Shown: positions 36,645-41,807 of the stretch, in pieces
Layout: each line of letters starts with the position of its first letter
Position numbering within the stretch: position 1 is the stretch's first letter
Source: Saprospirales bacterium
GTDB lineage: Bacteria > Bacteroidota > Bacteroidia > Chitinophagales > Saprospiraceae
Direction of reading: 5' to 3'
Length of the DNA: 41,807 bases
Assembly: GCA_007693915.1 (NCBI GenBank)
Contig: RECS01000097.1
Span: forward strand, 1 to 41,807
The notes under the pieces: model-generated
Databases searched by the model: none
Told to the model about the DNA's origin: nothing
The model's input: the letters and a program-made list of their open reading frames with translations, nothing else
Program-made: the position numbers and the translations under genes

Positions 36645-37160
36645 CTACTCCCCTATTTTGGGTTTTGATTTTTTGTAGTATGGATTAACTTTATGGAGCG
36701 CTCCACCTAGTACTATACCTGCACTGATGAGTATCAGGTTTTTAAAGATATACTGACCCTCCAAAGTCGGAACAAAAGGTATGGACTTGAAAACCACTTC
36801 AGGAAATAAGATTGCAGGCAAAAATGTCCCTGGCATCTGAAGAAATAACAACAGCAAAGTAAATCGCATAAACCTTCCCGTGATCAAACCGATTCCAATT
36901 ATGACTTCCCATGCAGCCAGTGCATTGATAATCAAACTATCTGACAAAGTGCCAAATGTAATTGTAGAAATGGTATTTACGGCCAGCTCATAAGCTGGAC
37001 TGGCATCAGGAAAAAACTTAAGAAGTCCAAACCAGAAAAAAACAATGCCTAAGCTGATGCGCAATAAATGGTATCCCCAGCTTTGCATCCAAATTCGAAT
37101 AACCTGATCTGTTTCTTTGAAAAACTCAGACTCATAAATTTTTTTAAAGGGACCTATCAT
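36645..37160 (-). CDS. DoxX-like integral membrane protein
   Basis: A 171-residue protein with four predicted membrane helices (about 31-50, 66-88, 95-117 and 134-156). The N-terminal segment LLRISLGIVFFWFGLLKFFP and the third-helix motif ALAAWEVIIGIGLITGR are typical of the DoxX superfamily, which includes quinol-oxidase subunit relatives and redox-associated membrane proteins. The exact role is unknown. It is convergent with the NTF2-like gene (6-bp gap) and has a full consensus promoter upstream. Confidence 0.72.
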   Translation of the reverse strand: MIGPFKKIYESEFFKETDQVIRIWMQSWGYHLLRISLGIVFFWFGLLKFFPDASPAYELAVNTISTITFGTLSDSLIINALAAWEVIIGIGLITGRFMRFTLLLLFLQMPGTFLPAILFPEVVFKSIPFVPTLEGQYIFKNLILISAGIVLGGALHKVNPYYKKSKPKIGE

Positions 37161-37234
37161 GGTGTTTCTATTTTGAAAATTAATTGTATTGACAAGCAGA
37201 AAACTGAAAGAGCAATAAAAATATATTACTAGGT

Positions 37235-37265
37235 CAAAACTACATTAAATTTATTTCCTAACAAA
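37235..37265 (-). promoter_or_regulatory. Full Bacteroidota promoter for DoxX-like gene
   Basis: On the minus strand, TTTG (37265-37262), exactly 19 nt, then TAGTTTTG (37242-37235), matching both boxes and spacing. The ATG is 74 nt downstream. Confidence 0.75.
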
Positions 37266-37472
37266 GAATAACAATATAAAAAGGTTATAATATAAGCTTT
37301 TTTGGTTTGTTCTCCCGCTTGTTGAAAGGTAGCAAGTTTTCTATTGGATGTTGAGAAGGTCCAAGGCTCATAAGGACAAGTTACAAAGTGGAGTCTGCTT
37401 GAAAAAAAATTGAGGAATTATAATTTCACTTGTTCTAACAAAATTGATGGATAGCTTAAAACAACATAACCA
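37266..37472. other. Intergenic region next to the intron
   Basis: AT-rich sequence between the DoxX promoter and the 3' end of the group II intron. On the minus strand this is the 3' exon flank of the intron. No gene was recognised. Confidence 0.4.
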
Positions 37473-37478
37473 ATCGAG

Positions 37479-37519
37479 TAGGAGAAACGAGCGATGAATA
37501 ATCATCGGTCGTTTCGTCC
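37479..37519 (-). ncRNA. Group II intron domain VI hairpin
   Basis: Minus-strand stem GAAACGA paired with TCGTTTC, then an inner stem CGATGA/TCATCG with a 4-nt loop, just before the terminal CTCCTACTCGAT. It follows domain V after the short GTGTGAGAGGAC linker, as expected for class C. Confidence 0.65.
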
Positions 37520-37525
37520 TCTCAC

Positions 37526-37558
37526 ACCACCCAGCTTACGCCTCACGTACTGGGCGGT
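37526..37558 (-). ncRNA. Group II intron domain V
   Basis: Minus-strand hairpin: lower helix ACCGCCCAG paired with CTGGGTGGT (one G-T pair), an upper helix TACG/CGTA, a small loop and a 2-nt AG bulge on the 3' side. This is the domain V plan, with CGC as the catalytic triad. The upper helix and loop (TGAGG) do not form a standard GNRA tetraloop, so activity may be reduced. Confidence 0.75.
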
Positions 37559-38128
37559 TTCATTAATTTTAAACAATTCCTTGTTAAGGCTCGTTCCTCT
37601 CTACATCTTGAAAGCCACTCTTCTCGTACCCGTCCGCTTCCAGTATGGTATACGTTCCTACCTTTCACCTCTTGGCTATCTATTCCCCATTCTTCTGCTC
37701 CCGGCAGATACCTCTGTGAATATTCATATTTCTCTGAGTTCCTTATGGCTTTTACATTTTGCAGAGCTGCTGCTCCTTAATTAATGATTCGGTCCTTCGT
37801 CCTTAAAATGAACTACTATGACCTCTGCTGACTTCTTAGCCACTCTCGAAGCTAAGACCTCCCATGGTAAACTATATCCTCTCCCCGGCTTTGTGTGTGA
37901 TTTACCACCCATCTTTACGTTTGACTTTTGGACGTCTTGATCTAATGCTCAATTATCCAGATGGTAGGCCTTATATCACATTCCTGTTCGTCACAGCTCC
38001 GGTTTGCCTTACGCTTCCTTCAGATTCCACTTCGCAGTGGACACCCTTGCGATCAGCTAATGCTTCCTCGTCAACCAGGCGCATTCGGGACTCTAACCCT
38101 ATCAGTATATAGTATGCATGGCACACAT

Positions 38129-38163
38129 AAAAAAGCCCATCAACAAATTGCTGATGGGCTTTT
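38129..38163 (-). terminator. Intrinsic terminator of the right-hand T9SS gene, and intron target
   Basis: A perfect 12-bp stem, AAAAGCCCATCA (38131-38142) with TGATGGGCTTTT (38152-38163), and a 9-nt loop. On the minus strand it is followed by six T (38134-38129), then AT and the first base of the group IIC intron. It lies 39 nt after the stop codon of the T9SS gene. Confidence 0.9.
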
Positions 38164-38202
38164 CATATCATTCATTCCTCATGGGAATATTTCTCAATTC
38201 AA

Positions 38203-41200
38203 TTAATTACCGGTTAGAACCATTCGCTTTGTAGCGCTGTAACCCTCAGCTTCTAACTGATAGTAGTACACGCCGCTTGCAGGCAAGTCATTCTCCAGTA
38301 ATCTAATCTCGTTGTAGCCGGCTGCGTATTCTCCACTGATTACGTAGATCAACCTTCCGGTTACATCGAATATACTCATTTCAGCTTCCATATCAGCCGG
38401 CAATACAAATCCGATGATCGTCTGACCATTGAATGGGTTAGGCTGGTTCTGATACAAGGCAAATACATCTCTTTCAACAATCTGTCCATCTCTGGTGAAT
38501 CTCAGATCCATATCCAGTATTTCGCCTCCCATTCTATAAGCTTCAGTCTTCGTAATTCTGTTACTCAGTCTGAAGGCATCAGTTGCTCTGATATCTGACC
38601 TGACAGTAAAGTTCAATACAAACAATACGTCATCCTCACTCGCATTCTCAGCTTTCATGCTATTCCAGCTAGTCGTAATTACACCTTCTGAACTCATCTG
38701 GAAGCCAAAGTTGTTATCTGTTACTTCTAACACTCCGGATTCAAAACCAGCAAAATCCAATCTGCTGTTATCAAACTCAAAGGTAAACTGATATCCAACT
38801 ATTTCGTGGAAGTTAGCAGCATTGATTTCAACACTGATTTGCTCGCCTGTGCGATACATTCCCTCTTCAATCTGAAGCGCGATCACCTCTCCGGTCCTAC
38901 GCTCTATTGATGGTGAAAGACTGTTCGGCTGAGCACTTCCATTCACATCTCCGATTTTCACACCTACGAAATCAGCACCTCTTACACTTGCATTGAAGTC
39001 TTCATAAACGCGATCTTCTTCAATATTAGCAGGTGGCTGTATCAATCCCGGTGCAAACTGCTGATCTGTACTCACAAACCTCCAGCTGGTATTTTGAGCA
39101 AAATTGCTGGTTTTACCCAATATCAAGGATCTCAAATCCGCTATATCCAATACGTTGATCACACCATCAGGTCTAACATCCGCTGCTATCAATTTGTATG
39201 GACTTTCCAAATACTGAATACCCAAAATATGACGCTGTATCAAGGCAATGTCATAAGTAGTTACTCCATTCAATGGATCTTTATCCAAATGAGGTGTTAC
39301 TGTGTAATCCTCTCCTTGGGTCAGATTATTGAACAGGAAGTAACCATTGTTTCCGGTTAAGAAACTCTCCAAATCACCTGAAACAGCAGCTTCCAATTCA
39401 ACCGTTGCTTCCTCTACCTCTTCACCATACTCATTGGTAAGGTTACCTGCGATAGATTGTGGATCACAATTGTTCTCAGGATCCTGTATCTGTATATAAG
39501 TTATACAGAAATCCTGATTACCTGCCTCATCTGTTACCCAGATCTCAACTACATTCGTTCCTAAATCCTCACAACAAAACTCTCTTTCTGTATCTTCAGG
39601 ATCAGAACTCCAGCTAAAGATCAAGTCTTCACTTGCTGTACAATTGTCGAAACTTCCTGCATCATATAATTCAGCATTCAATTCAACACATCCGGATACT
39701 GGCATAATAACTGTTGTTATTCCATGTAAACATACAGGAGTCGGCAATTTGCCATCAACTACTTCAAAGTCGTACTCAAATACCGCTGTATTGCTACACA
39801 AGTCATAAACTGTCCATCTGATCGTATGTGTACCGAATGGATAGTTTCCACTTGCATCCAAACCACTACCACTGATATCGAAGGTGCCTGTTCTAAAGGC
39901 ATCTATCTCCCAGGTAGCTACTAACATATCGGTCGGAGTACAATCTGACACATCAATTACCAACTCAGCAAATCCTGTACAATCAGTAGATGACTCATCT
40001 ACAAATACCTGATCTACACAGTTGTTACATACCGGTGCTTGTGTATCCTGTATGTAAATCACCTGTACATGCGTCCACTCACCTTGTCCGGTGTTTGGAT
40101 TGTGGTTACACCAGTCGATTACTTTCCAGCTTCTCAATATCTTGAAGCAAGCGCTGTCCACTAATGTAAACACCTGATCCTGGTAGCTCACTGCAGGCTT
40201 GCTACAGCTGATTGTGCTCCAGCTTGGTTGTCTGTCTCTTTCAACTACTCCAAACTGTCCAAGATTCGCAGGTGCAAAGTCATCTGATGAACTTCCACAC
40301 TCCATCAATGTAATGTCTCTTGGCCATACAATATCATCGCCGTCAAACGGTACTGTATTTTCAAGAATATAGATATCCTGCTGACAGTTTGCACTGTTAC
40401 CGAATTGATCTACAACTGCGAATCTTCTCTGTATTGCTCTGAATTGGAACAATGGATTTGGATCCGTTCCTACATTTCCACACTGTGGATTCAAAGTAAA
40501 TACATTCGTCTCTGTTATAGACTCAATTCCGCAATTATCCACTACAAATCCATCTGTTATCGTCTGCACAGGTATTTGAGCAGGTACTGACAAGTCAACA
40601 GGATCGATTACCAACACTCTGATATCTTCTCCTATTTGTGGTTGTGCAATCCTACCAAATACTTCAAGGTTATCCAGATCAAGATCAAATGCACAGTTAA
40701 CTGTAACATCCGCAGGACATGTCAATTGGGGTCTCAGTTTATCTTCAACCTCAACATTCACCCAGCAGAAGTTCTCATTTCCTGCCTCATCTCTTACTCT
40801 TACTTCTACTTCAACAACTCCGATTCCATTGATATCGGCATCCTCGCAGCAGAACATCAACGACTCCTCCCAATCACCTGTGTTACCACAAGCTATAGAA
40901 TCCACTTTTCTACGTGCTGTAATATCAAGAATACCACAGTTATCATATGATCCATCATCCCATGCTGATACATGCACGAGTGCAATACCATCGTGACCAA
41001 GACTTACTCTTGTTCTTTGATCACAGATTGCGATTGGAACTACATCATCAATAACATGCAATTGAATTTCAGCTGTCGCGTAATATCCGCATTCATCGTG
41101 AGCGATATATCTGATGGTATGTGTACCCGCAGGAACATCTCTCAATACTGCAAGACCAGAGATTGGATCAACAGTTATAAATCCGGCAGAAACAGAGATA

Positions 41201-41807
41201 TACCAATTGATGCCACTACAATCTTCTTCGAAAGAAGGTGCTTCAATTATCCAATCACCTGCACAAGCATTAGGTCTGGTACTGATGGTTACGTCATCCA
41301 TATCAGTGAATTCAGGAGCATCCATATCCCAAACCATCACACGCTGATAGTGGATTCTTGGATTCACACCAGGGATGTAAGGCATACAAGCACTACTTAC
41401 AGCCCATACTCTCATGATTTCATAACTGCCACCACAAGCATCAAGGATATAATCCTCATAACCTATAGAAACATCACAGAATGGCATTTCATTCACAAGG
41501 ATTTCATTTCCATCAATCATTGGTCTTCCAGTATTCTCCACATCGGTTAGAGACGGATTTTCTGCTACATCCATACAATTGAATGCAGGCTGATCAAAAT
41601 CATCCCAATCAGATGGGAACTCTACAGAGAAGATGTCAAATGCTTCGATGGTAATTCTTTGATTACATACTGTAGTATTACCTGACTCATCTGTAATAGT
41701 CCAGTTTCTCATAATCACAGCACGCTCAGTAGCACACTTGCTGTTGATACTTACAATATCAGTGAAGTTAATGGTCACTGATGTTTCACAGCTCAACAAT
41801 TCAGGCT
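38203..41807 (-). CDS. HYR-repeat/dockerin-like/cohesin-like T9SS type A protein (5' end outside window)
   Basis: At least 1200 residues; the frame is open to the window edge with no plausible start, so the N-terminus is missing. Visible parts: several HYR-like repeats with paired cysteines (CPADVTVNC, CCEDLGTNVVEIWV), a carboxypeptidase-regulatory-like domain (about 775-840), and a dockerin-like double loop (DKDPLNGVTTYD and DVRPDGVINVLD). A cohesin-like domain (EFDNSRLDFAGFESGVLEV) and a type A sorting domain (NQPNPFNGQTIIGF to the end) close it. It is closely related to the giant gene at 15878-22474, with the same C-terminal domain order. Exported by T9SS and expected on the surface; function beyond that unknown. 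The DNA looks somewhat more GC-rich than the other giant genes, which might reflect stronger codon selection. Its terminator hosts the group IIC intron. Confidence 0.86.
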   Translation of the reverse strand, partial: PELLSCETSVTINFTDIVSINSKCATERAVIMRNWTITDESGNTTVCNQRITIEAFDIFSVEFPSDWDDFDQPAFNCMDVAENPSLTDVENTGRPMIDGNEILVNEMPFCDVSIGYEDYILDACGGSYEIMRVWAVSSACMPYIPGVNPRIHYQRVMVWDMDAPEFTDMDDVTISTRPNACAGDWIIEAPSFEEDCSGINWYISVSAGFITVDPISGLAVLRDVPAGTHTIRYIAHDECGYYATAEIQLHVIDDVVPIAICDQRTRVSLGHDGIALVHVSAWDDGSYDNCGILDITARRKVDSIACGNTGDWEESLMFCCEDADINGIGVVEVEVRVRDEAGNENFCWVNVEVEDKLRPQLTCPADVTVNCAFDLDLDNLEVFGRIAQPQIGEDIRVLVIDPVDLSVPAQIPVQTITDGFVVDNCGIESITETNVFTLNPQCGNVGTDPNPLFQFRAIQRRFAVVDQFGNSANCQQDIYILENTVPFDGDDIVWPRDITLMECGSSSDDFAPANLGQFGVVERDRQPSWSTISCSKPAVSYQDQVFTLVDSACFKILRSWKVIDWCNHNPNTGQGEWTHVQVIYIQDTQAPVCNNCVDQVFVDESSTDCTGFAELVIDVSDCTPTDMLVATWEIDAFRTGTFDISGSGLDASGNYPFGTHTIRWTVYDLCSNTAVFEYDFEVVDGKLPTPVCLHGITTVIMPVSGCVELNAELYDAGSFDNCTASEDLIFSWSSDPEDTEREFCCEDLGTNVVEIWVTDEAGNQDFCITYIQIQDPENNCDPQSIAGNLTNEYGEEVEEATVELEAAVSGDLESFLTGNNGYFLFNNLTQGEDYTVTPHLDKDPLNGVTTYDIALIQRHILGIQYLESPYKLIAADVRPDGVINVLDIADLRSLILGKTSNFAQNTSWRFVSTDQQFAPGLIQPPANIEEDRVYEDFNASVRGADFVGVKIGDVNGSAQPNSLSPSIERRTGEVIALQIEEGMYRTGEQISVEINAANFHEIVGYQFTFEFDNSRLDFAGFESGVLEVTDNNFGFQMSSEGVITTSWNSMKAENASEDDVLFVLNFTVRSDIRATDAFRLSNRITKTEAYRMGGEILDMDLRFTRDGQIVERDVFALYQNQPNPFNGQTIIGFVLPADMEAEMSIFDVTGRLIYVISGEYAAGYNEIRLLENDLPASGVYYYQLEAEGYSATKRMVLTGN

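Larger units (their letters stand above)
37473..38126 (-). mobile_element. ORF-less group IIC intron
   Basis: A 654-nt group II intron read on the minus strand. The 5' end is GTGTGCC (from 38126). The domain I core contains GCAAGGGTGTCC (38050-38039) and AATCTGAAGGAAGCG. The block AGAAGTCAGCAGAGGTCAT (37836-37818) is followed by domain V and a domain VI hairpin ending CTCCTACTCGAT (3' end at 37473). Domain V has a CGC triad, and the 5' boundary lies two bases after the T tract of an intrinsic terminator: both are marks of bacterial class C, which inserts behind terminators. Between domains III and V only about 79 codons are open, with no ATG start and no YADD motif, so no reverse transcriptase is encoded; retrohoming would need a maturase from elsewhere. 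Boundaries are by motif, probably good to a few nucleotides. Confidence 0.85.

Noticed and set aside
37494-38206. Three plus-strand ORFs of 81-96 codons inside the intron
   Set aside because: They lie antisense to group II intron domains, lack start context and promoters, and match the usual false proteins called over such introns.
40405-41550. Several plus-strand ORFs up to 192 codons opposite the right-hand T9SS gene
   Set aside because: Shadow frames of a low-complexity, repeat-rich gene; composition is implausible and no domain is visible.

Overview
The window is a chromosomal segment of a Bacteroidota bacterium, most likely a Saprospiraceae-like member of the Saprospiria. The reasons are: five very large secreted proteins ending in type IX secretion (T9SS) sorting domains (three type A, two gliding-motility type B); Bacteroidota-specific families (DUF4199, BatA N-terminal domain, HYC_CC_PP, choice-of-anchor L); AT-rich DNA; and promoters of the Bacteroidota TTTG-N19-TAnnTTTG type. 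The species assignment is inference. No tRNA, rRNA or CRISPR array was seen.

Layout. (1) 1-375: non-coding leader with a 31-bp direct repeat. (2) 375-3698 (+): a dihydroorotase homologue that has lost its metal ligands, two small four-helix membrane proteins (DUF4199 and DUF4199-like) and a membrane-anchored GT2 glycosyltransferase abutting the preceding gene. (3) 3804-14399 (-): a BatA/vWA-type membrane protein and two giant type-B T9SS clients. These share a ~83-residue, two-cysteine Ig/PKD-like repeat; one carries a cohesin-like head and the other a choice-of-anchor-L head. (4) 14679-15796 (+): an AhpD-like carboxymuconolactone decarboxylase-family protein translationally coupled to a DUF456 membrane protein, ending at a strong bidirectional terminator. 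(5) 15878-22474 (-): a ~2,200-residue beta-helix/HYR/dockerin/cohesin/T9SS-A protein. (6) 23337-26092 (+): a HYC_CC_PP small protein followed by a His-rich TonB-dependent receptor, probably for metal handling. (7) 26093-27616: an accessory-looking island with a perfect 16-bp hairpin and a Bro-N/Fic fusion. (8) 27617-31839: GalE, a persulfide-dioxygenase-like MBL/rhodanese protein, a DsbA-family protein, the degraded tail of a HigA-type antitoxin, and a DUF6232 protein. (9) 31988-37160: a CotH-kinase surface protein with a nested PA14 domain, an NTF2-like protein and a DoxX-like protein. (10) 37473-38126 (-): a short group IIC intron with no reverse transcriptase, sitting directly behind the terminator of the next gene. 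(11) 38203-end (-): a second HYR/dockerin/cohesin/T9SS-A giant, cut by the window edge.

The T9SS clients occupy a little over half of the window. They look like structural or adhesive surface proteins; the co-occurrence of dockerin-like and cohesin-like modules raises the possibility of a calcium-dependent extracellular assembly outside any cellulosome. The most clear-cut unusual element is the ORF-less group IIC intron. The Bro-N/Fic fusion, the metal-ligand-free dihydroorotase and the PA14-within-lamin-tail arrangement also merit a second look.
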